Below are positions 11,961 to 25,650 of a DNA stretch of 64,000 bases, piece by piece. The notes beneath the pieces are model-generated. The model worked only from the letters and a program-made list of their open reading frames with translations. It did no database searches and was not told where the DNA came from. This DNA comes from Temnothorax longispinosus (lineage: Eukaryota > Arthropoda > Insecta > Hymenoptera > Formicidae): the NCBI RefSeq assembly GCF_030848805.1, contig NC_092364.1, positions 12,611,650 to 12,675,649 on the forward strand, written 5' to 3'. A program made the position numbers and the translations under genes. Each line of letters starts with the position of its first letter. Positions within the stretch are counted from its first letter, which is position 1.

Positions 11961-12065
11961 AAGGTTGTGTAAAAACACTAAAAACATCATCTCAATTCAC
12001 AATTTCACTGGCAGAGCCCAGAGATTTTGCAAAATCACTGAAATCTCCTCTCAAATCTCAGTAAA

Positions 12066-14481
12066 ATCTATATATAATATTTATTCGTTTCTCAATATCC
12101 CGGTTTTTTTGTGGATTCCCTAGAGATTTTGTAACAAAACGAATTACGATATTCTTGCGAAAGAATATGCATTTTTAAAAAATTCAAGAAATTTGAAATT
12201 TGCCTTTTCTAAATAATTATTTTTCATTGTTTTATTTATGCCAAATAAAATATCTTATTTCTTAACTCCCGGTTCTTCACAATCTGAACAAAAATGGTAC
12301 CTCTAACAATATATAATATATTTATACCCTGCTTTTTCTTGAAAAAAGTTATATAAGGGCGCTCACATGGAAAGAGTTGGAAAATGGGATGTCGCGCCCG
12401 CCACGGCAGCGATTGTCGCACAGGCTAGCTGATATCAATTTCGGGGTGCGGTTTGTATGGATACGTGCGAAGCGAAATCCGATTTTAAGCGTGACGCTCT
12501 CGGTCTGCCGAACTTGGCCCTCGAATCCCGAACTTCTCGCGTCTGATATAATCTCGGAGTATGGCCACCGTTAAATTCTGCTGAATTCGGCCACAAATCT
12601 GCTTAATTTATAGGACGAGGATACGCGAGGAGCGGCTTTAACGAATATCGACGGCTCTTAACAGCTTTTCGTTAATCCGATTCGCCGGGCCGCGTCGTAG
12701 AGGAAGAGCTCGACCAGCGCTCCTCGATTAAGGTTCTCGATTTGTATTCGCGTCGTATTGCATGATATCCATATATTCCTACAGAATCAAAGGTCTCTGA
12801 AAACTTGCAACGTATAATGGCGTCACGGATACAAAAAGCCGAGATGACGTCAATAAATTATAACGTGGCTCGCGCTATACGGCGCGTGAATATAACGCAT
12901 GTATATATTTCCCGTCACGTAAGCCCCACGTCACGTGCACAAGCACGTGTACTTGCCCTTCTCTCTATCTCGCCTATCTCTGCGTTCAGCGTCTTCGTCG
13001 GATGTTTTCTCTCTCCCTTCTTTCTCTCATCTCGACGATTTTCATATCGTCGCTATAGTGACATGAAGGATGAACTTCATAAGGGGTGTCTACGATGAGC
13101 GAGTCGATTGCAGCAGCAAATAGCTCGAAAACTGCTGAGGATGCAAATTGTAAATTGAAGCGGCGAAGTTTAAAGCAATATTATTCTACTAAGACTTTGA
13201 AATAATACAGTCTTTTTACATAAATCTAATTCTATTTAAAAAATGTTTATATGAAGTATCTGTACTTGATGAAAGTAAGAATATGACAAATTTTCAACTC
13301 AGGAGATAGTTTAATTATTTTAAGGAAGGAAAAACCTGTAAGGAAGAGAACCGTAGTAAAGACAATAATTAATATATCAGTAAAAGGACTTGTATTGTTT
13401 TTCCATTTCTCTTCGCTTTCAATTAAAATCTTATAATTTTCATTGAAAATCAATTCATGATTCGAGATAGGAAATTTCTTAGTATTTTAGTATTACTAAC
13501 GCGTCAGTTAACAATTAATCGGGACAAAAAAATTTAAATAAAATTTCGTAATATAGGGGCGTTATGATAAAAATATCTGGCGATTAAAGGCACTTCATCA
13601 ATCGTTTAAATCAATATTCATTGTAACGTGATAGACAGCTCTACAAAAATGCCTGCGATAAAACCCGCCTGTAAAGTATCGCTATTGAAACAACGCTGTG
13701 GCGGATCTTTAATCAGACATCTACTGACCATTTTGCGGCACTAGACGAATGGGGCACAGTGACACGCATTTGTCCCGAAAATTTTACAGCCGCGACGACA
13801 TTGTAGTACGTCAGGACGACCCGTTGTTTCTGCACCGTTCTGCCGGTCTCCGGAATAACGAACGACGGATCGTACGCGGTGATTATGTACGTATGATGAT
13901 CGATGACGAGCGGTTCTGCACACAGGCGAGGCGGCGCGGCGCGGTCGGATTTATCGTGCGGGGAATAAAGCGGAGAGACCGAACGGAAAATACCAGGAAA
14001 CCGATACGAAAATGTCATCAGCCGGCAGGGCGGCTCGACTCTCGAGGTGTAACGCGAAACGCGACCTCGTGGAAACGCCGTTGTTTACCCACCGCCGTGT
14101 AAAAATTCGTAAACACGCGCGCTTTATCAGAACGCCCGCAAATATTTCCTGTTTGCTTTCAATCTGCGAATATTGTGGATATCCCGCGGTCGCGTATTGC
14201 GAGTCCGTGATTCATCCCGCGCCCTTCGCGACGCGCTTCGGCTGGCCGCTAAATTGACACGTCACATTTGATCCGCTGTCCATTGTACACATTGTTTTTC
14301 GGACGAGTAGTGCTTCCTTTTAACCATGTAATTTCTGCCCGATTTTGAGTCATTGTTCTACAAAAATTGTTAAAATTTCTTGAAATTGCAAAAGCTCTTG
14401 AATCTTAAACTGTTAGAAATAAAAAGAGACATTTTCAATAAAAGAATTATCTTACTCTTGATAAAAGCAAAAGCTAAATAG
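12066..14481. other. No recognisable gene
   Basis: CpG-rich islands (12380-13080 and 13690-14260) alternate with A+T-rich DNA. ORFs of up to 117 codons overlap on both strands (for example 13713-14102), with no domain or splice pattern to favour either strand. Confidence 0.4.
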
Positions 14482-14735
14482 TTAAAGACGGCCAATTTTC
14501 GAGCAATAATAAAGATGTTAAAACAATTAATTGATTAAAACAATTTGTAAATATTTATTTCTATTCTTTTAATGTAAAACCTGTTTTATATCTGAAGGTC
14601 TATTGTTTTGAAGAAGATCAAGTATGGCTCGAAACGTAAACAGCTTATTGTAACTTTTGAATGTTAATACACAATTTGTTTATTTTTATTTATTTTTACA
14701 CTTTTATTATTGTTCAAAAATTAGCCGTCTTTTAC
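14482..14735. mobile_element. MITE-like element, ~32-bp terminal inverted repeats
   Basis: The left end TTAAAGACGGCCAATTTTCG and the complement of the right end GTAAAAGACGGCTAATTTTT match over about 32 bp with several mismatches. The 254-bp interior is A+T-rich and non-coding. Confidence 0.65.
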
Positions 14736-15800
<1,065 letters not shown>

Positions 15801-16156
15801 CGCCGATTTCATTTATCCTGTCCGCGTGTGTAGCGTGGACTCTGCCGGCATTTAAATACCAAAATGTCTCCGTGGCTTACGGTGCTCCTGTAATGTCGCC
15901 TTCGGGGTGCCTTGTAGCGCAGTTACGCCTCGACGAGGGAGAAGCAGCCGGATTTATACGCCCGACGTTCTAGCACGCCGCGACAGTTTGCTCGAGCAAC
16001 TTCTGCTGTCGCGCGCCCGCGCGCGCGCGCGTCTTCCTACCCTCATGGCCGCGAGACCCATATTTCGTCCCTGTCCTACCCTCGCTGCTCCATTATGCCG
16101 GTGTCACGCGATTTTGTATTCTGCTCAACGCCAGAGATTTTATTTATTATATTTGC
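15801..16156. other. No recognisable gene
   Basis: CpG-rich DNA including a GCGCGC run at 16012-16030. The 88-codon ORF at 15907-16173 has no recognisable domain. Confidence 0.4.
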
Positions 16157-16167
16157 ATATCACTTGC

Positions 16168-16422
16168 TTCTGAGGACGAGCGTGGCCTAGTAGACAGCGC
16201 ACTGGTCTATTGAGCCGAAGTCCCGGGTTCGACCCCCGGTAGAGCTATAGAAAAATTATATTTGCTCATTCTCCTCTCGGAAGGCAATGGCAAACCACCA
16301 AGAGTATTCTTGCCATGAACACTTCTCATATACAATGTGTATAATCTACGTGCGCAACACATGTATATACATATATGAAGAGAAGTCACCACGCTCAGAC
16401 ACGAGTAATAGGACTGAGGAAA
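16168..16422 (+). mobile_element. tRNA-derived SINE with 11-bp target duplication
   Basis: The tRNA-like head carries an A-box (GTGGCCTAGTAGAC) and a B-box (GGGTTCGACCCCC) of an internal RNA polymerase III promoter. It is followed by a body containing GGAAGGCAATGGCAAACCAC. The whole 255-bp unit is flanked by exact 11-bp direct repeats ATATCACTTGC at 16157-16167 and 16423-16433, the signature of LINE-mediated retroposition. Reverse transcriptase would have been supplied in trans. Which tRNA it derives from is not clear. Confidence 0.85.
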
Positions 16423-16433
16423 ATATCACTTGC

Positions 16434-17248
16434 ACCTTGCACGTATATGTATAGTCTCGCCGAATGCCAAGTCAGTGCACTTGCAAAAGGAATTAGAAGT
16501 ATTTCGGAGACGCATTGAGCATCAGTATAACACGTAACATCTTTTACTATTTGCGATCGTACAAATGTTCACTGTACACTGTTAAATTCGTACTCTCTAA
16601 ATCTCATAGAGTGGTTTCGGCACTAATATATCAGAGTGATTGCGATAGTCACTCCAAAAGAGAGGGTTGTCACTCTAATTTGAGTAAATACAGGCACTTA
16701 TAAGGTAGGAGTGCATTTTTCACTTAAATTTTTAAAGCGACTATACTCTGCCGAAGTGATAAAATCTTCACTCTAAATAAGCTATAGTAAATCACGATTC
16801 GCTAAAAATCGACTATAATAAATGACTCTAACAGAGTGAAATTTTCCGCTCAAAATTATATAAGAGTGCCATAATTCACTCCTAAGGACGCATCTACTGC
16901 ACTCGAAAAGAATACCTTTTTACTCCAACTTATAGAGCGCAATTTTGCTCTTTCTTAAGTCTTGTGTCTACGACACTAGAAATCGCTCTGCAATTTCGGA
17001 CGAAGAAAGAATTGACCAATTACATTTAAACAATTCGACTAATTGACTAATGCGATTTGTTAATTCTTTCTCCGTTCGAGATCACGGAGCGATTTTCAGC
17101 ATCGTAGACACAAGGCTTTATGGCGAATCACTCAAAGTGCACATCAGGTTTAATTTTCGTTATACTTGTGTTTCACTCGTTTTGAGTGATATTTCACTCT
17201 TCGACTTTTGGAGAGTAATATCAAATTATACTCAATTTGAGTCATTTT
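16434..17248. other. Decayed repeat rich in ACTCTAA/GAGTGA motifs
   Basis: Between about 16560 and 17245 the motif ACTCTAA/AGAGTGA recurs on both strands (for example TCACTCTAATTTGAGT, CACTCTAAATAAG, GTTTTGAGTGATATTTCACT), suggesting a non-autonomous element with subterminal repeats. No gene was recognised. Confidence 0.4.
16959..17118. mobile_element. MITE-like foldback
   Basis: The left end CTTGTGTCTACGA and the complement of the right end (CGTAGACACAAGG) are matched, and complementarity continues through AAATCGCTC and GAAAGAATT blocks for about 55 bp per arm. The 160-bp element appears nested inside the ACTCTAA-rich repeat. Confidence 0.7.
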
Positions 17249-17424
17249 TAAGGGAATCCTAAAGCCGTCTGTAATACCGACATTTTAAAAATACGCATAT
17301 CTTTTTATTGACTTTGTGAATTTAAAAAGCCTTCTTCAAAGTTAAAGTATATGCGCTAATGCTTTCTATGTTGGTCAATTTTATACCAAGAACAAAAATA
17401 ATTTTAGAAATGCAGATAATAAGT
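17249..17424 (-). repeat. Dispersed repeat pair, copy 2
   Basis: Reverse complement of 5728-5912. It shares the CCGTCTGTAATACCGACATT boundary and the AATAAAAAG and TATACTTTAACTTTG blocks. Confidence 0.8.
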
Positions 17425-17748
17425 CAACTCGCAACATTTACTTCATATAAAAATTCTACAATTTGTGACCAATAAATTTAAATGGGACCAACGTAAAAGG
17501 TGGATTACATCAAGAAATACCAGTTCTCAGAATTAGGCTTAGACCTCTAACAAAAAGTTATTTGTATAGATTATCATGCAATGTATATAGGTACTATAAC
17601 CTAGCTTGTTTATCGTCGTCTATATTCTTGGCTATACAAGGACAGATATAGGCCGGTAACATATAGAAAACGATCGAAATTATCGACATTTTCAGAGTTT
17701 GGCCTTTGGTTTAAGATCCCTTTATATATTAACTGTTCCTGTAGGTCC
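17425..17748. other. No recognisable gene
   Basis: A+T-rich sequence without coding signal. Confidence 0.4.
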
Positions 17749-17843
17749 CCATATAGGGTTTTACAATCGGCTCAATACTGGGCCAGTATTAGTTATAACT
17801 AATACTGACCCAGTATATTGGGCCGATTGTAAAACCATATATC
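17749..17843. repeat. Palindrome, ~46-bp arms, almost no loop
   Basis: GGTTTTACAATCGGC...CAGTATTAGTTA pairs with its complement around a centre near 17797 with few mismatches. It forms a cruciform-capable foldback and is adjacent to a second palindrome at 17860-18059. Confidence 0.85.
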
Positions 17844-17859
17844 AGTCGCCACTGCTCCT

Positions 17860-18059
17860 ACCATATAAATATAAGACTAGAGTGCACGAGTCATATGCTA
17901 GCACGTAAGAGGCTGCGATATAGGAATAGAAAAAGAACGCTGCATATAGGCCCCATCTGTCAGACAAAAACAGAAGAGGCCCATATGCAGCTTTCTCTTT
18001 CTATTCCTATATCGCTTTTTCAGCTCGCTTGCACACTCTATTCTTATATCTCTATGGCT
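17860..18059. repeat. Second palindrome, ~90-bp arms
   Basis: The outer blocks (ATATAAGACTAGAGTGCACG and TCTATTCTTATATCTCTATG) and inner blocks (CGATATAGGAATAGAAAAAG, CTGCATATAGGCC) are mirrored around a loop near 17965-17985. It is about 200 bp in total. Confidence 0.8.
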
Positions 18060-20000
18060 CCTACTCAATATATCGTTAATTTAACTAAAACAATAGAGTT
18101 AAAATAATACTTATTTGTGTTAAAATAATAAATTTCATTTTTTAATGTTTAACAGTGCATCGCGTATTTGTATTTAATCAAACGTGAAATCTTTATTGAA
18201 AGAAAAAAAGACTTGTACATTGGGTGGAGTCAGACCATTTTGCGAGATGTGACTCTTAAATAAATTCTTTTGTACTTATATGTAAGAAATCTCCATCCTC
18301 GTGACCGTGATATTCATATTTCACTCATGTCCTATCGTCTATTCTCGTAGATACGTTAAGCTCGGAGACCGCCTTTTTCTTCGATTAATGGTAGTCATTC
18401 TTCATAGTCTGTATCTCTCGAGGGAACATCGATCGAATCTGCGGTTTTACTGCCTTGGAAAGAACGTGACGGAAAAAAATGTTTCTTTGGATATAACTCC
18501 GTTAAATATAGCTCCGTTTTAATGCCACTACTACGAATAATTATCTGCCTGCGAGATTTAAAATCGCATTAGATTATATTGTTACAATGCCACAACAAAA
18601 TTTATGCATAAAATTAATTTGCATTTTCACCGGCGAAAAAAAATATATTTATGTTTACGTGTTACGTATATATAAAACAATTACACTCGATGTTATTGTA
18701 AAGACTTTGTAAAGCATTCGTTCTACAATCTCGCATAAAATATCTTTTGTTTTATTTGCACTCCATTATCGCTGTGTCAAAGCTACCTCATAATGTACAG
18801 CCTACAAGCGTGGTATTATGCAGGAATGGCGAACAAAAGCGTCCGCGCAAAATTAACTCGGTTGGTGCCTGCATCCAGGCGTATTATGAACAGATATAAT
18901 ATGAACGGCCGTTGGAGCGCGTTTCGTTACACGATAATATCGCGACCCCGCGTGAGTACAAAGTGAGGAGAATGCCACTTTTTCAGCTGTCTCTGCCAAA
19001 TGTTCGCGTAGTCGCCTTTCTACCTTTCTCGACTACCTTCTCCTCGCGCATTTCTCATTCATGACGTTTGCTTTGTGACCCTCTCCTCCGACGCGACGCT
19101 GCGCGTAGTAAACGATAGGCGGGCGCGCGCGCGCGTTGTACTTAAACAAATAATGTTACACTTTCAATCCGGAAACGACGAGTTGAAGGAGCACTTTGCC
19201 GCGTCGCTCGCGTAAAAAGATGACTACCATCCATACCATGACGTCATCCACTTCATCCGGTTCCTATTGCGAGAGACGCACGTTTTCACGCATTTTCACA
19301 TGCAGCACATCGTTACCTGCTTAGACAGTCTACGAGTAGGTACGTGGCTATACATTTTCTCGGATGGGCCATAGGAAACAGTGAGATGGAATGGGTTTGT
19401 TTTATGACCGAGATGAATCTACGTGATCGGACTCGGCCGACTCGCCCCGGCGGCGGCGATTCCTCGTCTTTGAACTTTTTTCTCCTTTATAGCTTCGTTC
19501 CGATCTCTCTGTATTCATGTGGCGTTGGCAATTTGATTTGCGCAATGCTTGCTGCGTTATGAGTTTAAATATTACTTCTCAATATGCTTACTTTATTAAT
19601 ATTCATAATATATTAATTGATAAAACAAATCATGATTAATATATTATACGTAATTTCTTATCGTATTAATAATATTTACCATCCGCAATTGTGTCATTTC
19701 TATACAAGTATCCTTGGGACGAAATTGTAAACGTGGACTTTATACGGATCTCTCGGAATCTCTTGAATACTTTTACGCGGTTTCTCACTGTGATAAGTAA
19801 AAAATTATTAGTAGCATCGTAAAAGCTGCTTCTTCCCATTTACTATTATTGCACTTAGAAGAGAAACGAAGAAAAAAAAGGGTAACGAACTAGAAAGAAA
19901 GAGAGAGGAGGAGAGTTGAGGAAGGAAGAGAAAGATGAGAAGTATTCCACGCGAGGTTTATAACGAAGCGTTGTTTTGCGAGCGTTTTTTAATGGGCTCG
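18060..20000. other. No recognisable gene
   Basis: A+T-rich DNA with a CpG-richer block at 18880-19460 that includes a GCGCGC run. ORFs of about 70 codons show no recognisable domain. Confidence 0.4.
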
Positions 20001-23000
20001 CGCCCGCCTACCCGCCTGAGAAAAGTCTCGAAAAGTCTCAGCTAAAGTCGTGACTCCACGCCTCTCCATCCCTTTTCCCTTCCTTTATCGTCCTCTGTTT
20101 TTATTCTGTTTTCTCCCCTTTCTTGTCCTCCCTTCGCTCTGGTAGCAACGACAGCACGGTTTGTGCATTATTTTCCATTTTCTTTCATCCTTCCTCGGCT
20201 GCTCATTCTCCGCGGAAAGGTCCCCGCACAAGAAGACAATTTCTTCCTTTTATACTATTCGACGCGCGACAGTTCGCTCTCAGGTATTTCTTCCCTCTTC
20301 CCTCTCTCGTTGCTACATTTCTATCAGAGGCAATCGCGTCAAAGCAAGTATGGTATATCTATCGCATATTACACTTTTATAAAATATTGAACATTATTGT
20401 AGAACCGACAGAGAGCGCCCATCGAAAGCGTCTCTGTATAGTTCAAATTAATCGTTGTATTCGAGTTTTATTTCATTTGCCCGAGATTTTAATCAAAATC
20501 GCGTTGCTAGGGAAATTCGAAATAAATGAATTTTGGTACACATATACTATATCGCGTTGGAAAATTTGTGGGCAATACATCTGTGATGCGTGATTAATTT
20601 GGTTTAGCAAATTGAAAATGTACGAAAATTAATAGCATATAGAGATGATTTATACGAGATTCCAAATTTACGTTTTATACGTCGCGTTCTACTCGATAAT
20701 TGAGAAGATACGGGCGGCGGTTGAGTAGACGCGAAAGAGATTCTCTTTTTTTTTCTCTCTCTCTCTCTCTTTCTTTGCTTTTCCAAGAGACATCGCGAAG
20801 ATCGCGAACGGGAGACGGAAGTTTTTCAAAGTCACTTTATTCCACGGAGACAAAGGTCGGACTCCTCTGAGAATAATGGATAATCGAGGAGGTCCTTGAT
20901 TCTCTATTACGGCGAAATAAAGGAGCGACTCGTCCTGAGGCAGGCTTGAATATCGGCTTTTCTTCTTACCTATGACTTTTCTTGTCTAGAAAAAGGTACG
21001 TGATTTTCCTTACAACCGATATTTCTCAAAATCTGACTGCCGCTCGTGCAATCTAACGCCGGGATCGACGTGCGCATAAATTTCTGTAATCCGCTCGTGT
21101 TATCCTTCCGCGAGGTGAATCCCGCGCGATGAATAACTACTTTCACCCCCCGCAGTTTCCAGAACGCGGGGGGATATTTATGGGGCATCCGCTACTAAAT
21201 AAATCTTCGGCTATACGTTCAAATCCAGATAATGTCCGCATCAGGGTGTGTGCGTATATTATGAACGCGCTAAACAATTCAAAATGAATTCTGTATCTAA
21301 TCAAGTGCTATGCTAAATTACGTCAGGATATCTACATGCGTGACGAAACCTTCATCAACCAGATGTCTTCGCCTCCAAAAAGAAAAAAGATTCAATTTTC
21401 CCCAAGACATTGCAAACGAAACTAAGTTAAAAGGGGTCGAGAAAAAAGTCGATCTCATTGAAACGCCGCGTGATAAGGGTTTTCCAAAATCACGGGAGTC
21501 GGAGAGCACGCGATAACGGTGCGCGCGGGGGGTTTCCTACTTCGTCGAGGAGAACAGAGTCGACGGTCGGAGAGCGAGGAAGTCGTCGAAGGATAAATGG
21601 GACCGCCGTATCCTGCGACGCGGGAGATTTCCCTCAGGTTTTCCAGGGGAATACGAGAGACGTCTGACGTACGTGTTGCGACGATACGGCCGCGAGAATA
21701 CGAGTTCGCGAGAGTGAACTCCCTTCCCCGTCATCCCGCATGAGTGGAGTCCCACGTGAGTGCCGCGCGCGCGACGCTCGTCCCCTGTTTATACGGGCTA
21801 TCAGTCCAAGACGCGATACCTAATGCGGTCATTTCCGGAAAAGCCGCAGCGCAACGAAGAGCAACATGCGACAATGAGGACTGCGGATAGTGGAACGACA
21901 CGCTTGGGATCGAACCCCGTCGATTATTCTGCGCCGCTTCGCGAGCGCTCTCGCGTGACTCGAACGGTTCAAGTTGGAGCTGAATTTGAAGTGAACCTCG
22001 CTCTGGTTCTCGTGCGTGTAGCGGAGATATTCACGTCATATCCGTGATCCCTCTTAAGTGCATCGGGCAGTTTTCCACTTTTAGACGTTCGATCGTTCGG
22101 GGAGCGGACACCCGGCGAGGAGAGAAACGCGCACGGCCCAATAAATAAATTTTTGACGGGGTAGATGGATAAAAATCCGGCGGGTACTTTCCATAAACTC
22201 GGGTTTCCGTTTCACTTTTCCTTAACACGTCGCGAGGGTGAACGGCCCGGGAACGAAGTCATCTCGCGTGGCGCGGGATCTTCTCTCAATTTACAGCTCG
22301 CGGGGGACAGATTTCTGCTTTAAAACAATATTCTTCAAGATACCCGCCACGAAACTGGATGCCACCTGCGTCGGAGGCCGGGGAAGAAAGACGGAAGAAG
22401 AAAACGTGTTATATTCTCAATATGCACGAAAACGACCGAGGGGGGAACGCACCGAAGCGAGATGACTACGGGGGAAGAGGGTGGCCCATGATACCTCGAC
22501 TGTCCCCGGGGACGTGTAAACACAGGAGACACTCAACGTTCTGTCAATCGATGACGAGACCTCGGCCGCGCTATTTTTTTCTCGCGCAGAGAGTCGTGAA
22601 AGGGGACGTGGTATCCTCTCTCGCGTCTTGAATTTCGGCGTCGAATTTCACGGACAATGAAGTCGCACTGCCAAATGTCGATGTTTTTCTTTCGAGGGGG
22701 GGAAGGGGGGGAGATTGGAAGTACGGTGGGAACGCGAAAGGAGTACTAGCTACGCGAGAGCTTCCATTCGCGTTGCGCACTCAAGCGGATATAAAGTTCT
22801 CCAAATTTTACAACATGGATTCTCGGCACGCGCGGAATAATGTCCTTCGAGGTAACTTTTGCGTCACCCGGGAAATAATTATGATAATCCAACTGGGAGT
22901 AAAGCACGATAATTGGGAAAATCAACTTCGACAATTTTTGTTATATCTTTTCTACCGTCGGTTGTTTTATCGTAGCGAAATGCAAAGTGTATACCATTGA

Positions 23001-23030
23001 AAACCTATGGTGCACGTGCGTGCATATGTA
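20001..23030. other. CpG-rich DNA without a recognisable gene
   Basis: There are many short overlapping ORFs on both strands (longest 156 codons at 20123-20593). A CT run lies at about 20753-20771 and two G-runs (GGGGGGG, GGGGGGG) at 22695-22712. None of the predicted peptides shows a recognisable domain. An unannotated exon of an insect-specific gene cannot be excluded from sequence alone. Confidence 0.4.
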
Positions 23031-23835
23031 TGAGTAAAGTTTATTTATAATAAAAGGTGTCCCACATCTCTACCGCGTACAATACTTTAATAGCGTATTT
23101 TAGAGATTAATTTGAGTTGAAAATCCTAAATGAGAATGTCGACATTATAATGTATATTTCAAGTTGTAAACGATCAAAGTTGGCTAATGAGATTGCGCGG
23201 AGTTTCTGCGTTCAAGACTACGCTTACGCAATCTGTCATCTGTAATTAATTTTCATAGCTAAGGTGATATCGATTTTCACTGCTCAGTTGATTTTGCTTT
23301 TTGATTTAGGTATTACGTATGTTATAATGATCCATTGACGTTAACAGATTAATTACAAATAATAAATTTTGATTTGATACGCGAATTATGTAATTCTTTC
23401 ATTGATTTAATATATTTTTGTTTGTTACTTACAAGGAGAGGACACAGTTGACCAATTTTGATCCTCTTATTGCGTGATGAATCTACATCGAAAATTAGTC
23501 GACCCATGTTTGAACCACGTTTTGTCCAATGTAGGTACTTTGTAAATAGTATTTTTTACGCTTGAAATTCGGAGTGATCGCACAGTGATACCGATCTGAA
23601 CATATATAGGCAATCAAAAATCATAACTTTCACATGTAAATAGACATTTTTCATTATGTAATATATATAATATAGGTTTTTATGTTTGTTGAAGTGGAGA
23701 TGATAAATATATGATACTGATGATTCTTAGATTTTATCAAAACTATATTAGGGGTTAAAATATAGAGTTAATAAAAAAAAACAATTATATATATATAATA
23801 TATTATATATATATAATATATAATATATATATATA

Positions 23836-23877
<42 letters not shown>

Positions 23878-24456
23878 TATGTATATAATTATTTTACTGA
23901 CCGATTTTTCTAATAATTTTATAGATGTAAAAACGATGATCAGAAAAAAATTAAGTTATAACTCATATTATATAGAATATTTTTACTTAATCTGAAGGTC
24001 TTAATCTAAAAAATATAAATATTTTTACACTTTAAAGCAAATTATTATCTTTAACAACGTACAAAAAATAAAAATACAGAGTATTTTTTGAATTCAGAAT
24101 AATTAGTTACTTGAAAACGTAATACGTATCCTTTATAACTGTAGCCTACATAAGAGTTTATAATTTTTACTTCTGCAAGCCTCTACAAGTAATTTATAAG
24201 GCAAATAAATAGCCATTATCTAATCTTTATAATACACCTTAATTTGTAAGTTCCTTTTTTTTGTAAAATTAAATTTGTGTATTTATTATCGAGAAAATGA
24301 CCGTTTTTCTTGAAATAATTATCTAAGAATAAATGTAATTTTTAAAAGCAACACCTTAATATGCGTACTATTATTTCAAAGTACCTTTTTTAATGACCCA
24401 TTGATTAGTTCATATTTTACCATTTGTTTGGTAATATATTTTTCATTATATTTATT
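23031..24456. other. A+T-rich DNA; ATATAT low-complexity block
   Basis: No gene was seen. Positions 23788-23890 are an (AT)n-type low-complexity run with TATATAATATAT variants. Confidence 0.5.
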
Positions 24457-24483
24457 GGTAATATTTTTTAAATATTACCACAT

Positions 24484-24556
24484 GCTTCAGTAGTCGAATT
24501 GGTACGACACTCTTCACGGAATGAGGGAGGTTCCAGGTTCGAATCTTGGCTGAGGT
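24484..24556 (+). pseudogene. tRNA-like sequence (tRNA pseudogene or SINE head)
   Basis: It has a pairable 7-bp acceptor stem (GCTTCAG with CTGAGGT, two G-T pairs), a D-stem GTCG/CGAC and a good T-arm (CCAGG-TTCGAAT-CTTGG). The anticodon arm is defective: a seven-base loop with a good stem cannot be drawn around TTCACGG. Direct repeats GGTAATATTTTTTA lie on both sides (24457-24470 and 24554-24567), suggesting retroposition. A functional tRNA is unlikely. Confidence 0.5.
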
Positions 24557-24729
24557 AATATTTTTTATTTGCAATAAATTTTTTACAGTTTTTAGATAAT
24601 TAAATCGAGTTGATTTAATTCCGAGGAGGGAAGAGTTTTTTACTTCCAACAATAACTGTGTTTCAAGTCCGATAAAATATCGGCGCGCAGTTAAATAAGT
24701 TGGAAAAATATATGTATACCTATATATAT

Positions 24730-25069
24730 CCAAGCTTAGATCTTTGACAGCCTTATATTAATTTCCCTTATATTATGTATATATACATATATATGTAGGT
24801 CTAGAGGTATGTTCCGGGACTGTTTACGTTTTTTTGAAATGTACAGTCCTGGAATATAACGCATATATATGTAATCAGATTCAAAAAATTGTCCCGAAAC
24901 GTGCCGTAGGACATGAATTTTTTCCAGGACAGTCCTGGAAACTGCCAAATGTCCTGGAATATACCGATGTAAAAAAATAAAAGTCCCGGAACATACTTCC
25001 GGACCTACATATATATATATATATATATACGGGGAAATTAATATAAGGCTGTCAAAGATCTAAGCTTGG
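24730..25069. mobile_element. Foldback element, 38-bp perfect terminal arms
   Basis: 24730-24767 (CCAAGCTTAGATCTTTGACA onward) is an exact reverse complement of 25032-25069. Inside it, a second inverted pair (GTAGGTCTAGAGGTATGTTC with GAACATACTTCCGGACCTAC) flanks a core with repeated GTCCTGGAA motifs. It is 340 bp and non-coding. Confidence 0.85.
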
Positions 25070-25436
25070 ACCGTATGACTTTAATTCTAAATTGATTGTA
25101 TATTTTTTATGAATTTAAATTTAAGAAACTTCGCAGGTTAATCTAATAGAAAATAAAGCATTTTTTTTCAAAATTTTATTGTCAATTTCTACTTTATATT
25201 TTTTTGGGGGGTAAAGCAAAGTTACTTTTAATTGTCATCACTTTAGGATACATTCGGATTTCCCACCTGAGTGCTGAAAATTCAATAGCATATGTTACGT
25301 GCCACTATAGATTTTCAACACTCTGGTAGGGAATCCGAACGCACCTCTGAATAGAAATTATTTTACCCATAGACATAAGAATATACAACAAAAAATCGGG
25401 ATATTCTTTGGAACGAATAACAATTGCACAATTTTA
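25070..25436. other. No recognisable gene
   Basis: A+T-rich sequence. A short inverted pair (TCGGATTTCCCACC...AGTGCTGAAAA with its complement near 25310-25340) spans about 25256-25342. Confidence 0.45.
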
Positions 25437-25650
25437 TTAGGAGATTTCAGTGATTTTGCGAAATTCATGGACTCTATCAGTGAAATTGTGAATTGAGATG
25501 TTTTTACACAATCTTACTGATTCACTATTTTAGGATCTTTGCAAAGTCCTTAATCGTGCCTAGGTACTTGTGTAACTGAAAGTTTGTGTCAGTACTAAGG
25601 AAAGTAATTTTCTGATATGTGTGTATAGACAGTACACGTAGGCAGGGGAG
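25437..25650 (+). mobile_element. Half-copy of palindromic family (hAT target)
   Basis: The sequence matches the left half of the 11140-12065 element: GAGATTTCAGTGATTTTGC, then CAGTGAAATTGTGAATTGAG, ending GGCAGGGGAG. It is cut at its GC-rich centre by the hAT element at 25651. Continuation after the hAT (29641 onward) keeps only GGGGAGGG and then diverges. Confidence 0.75.

Larger units (their letters stand above)
11140..12065. mobile_element. Large palindromic element with two nested MITEs
   Basis: The left arm (GATTTCAG...GGGCTCTGTCAGTGAAATTG...ACACAATCTTACTGATTC) recurs in reverse complement in the right arm (11700-12065). The arms meet at a GC-rich centre (GGCAGGGGAGGGGTGAAGCC) near 11650-11680. 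Each arm carries a different inserted short element (11274-11400 and 11811-11960), which explains the unequal arm spacing. Half-copies occur at 25437-25650 and 62860-63390. No transposase was found, so it is non-autonomous. Confidence 0.75.

Noticed and set aside
20123..20593. 156-codon plus-strand ORF
   Set aside because: Overlapping ORFs in the other frames and no recognisable domain or splice context.
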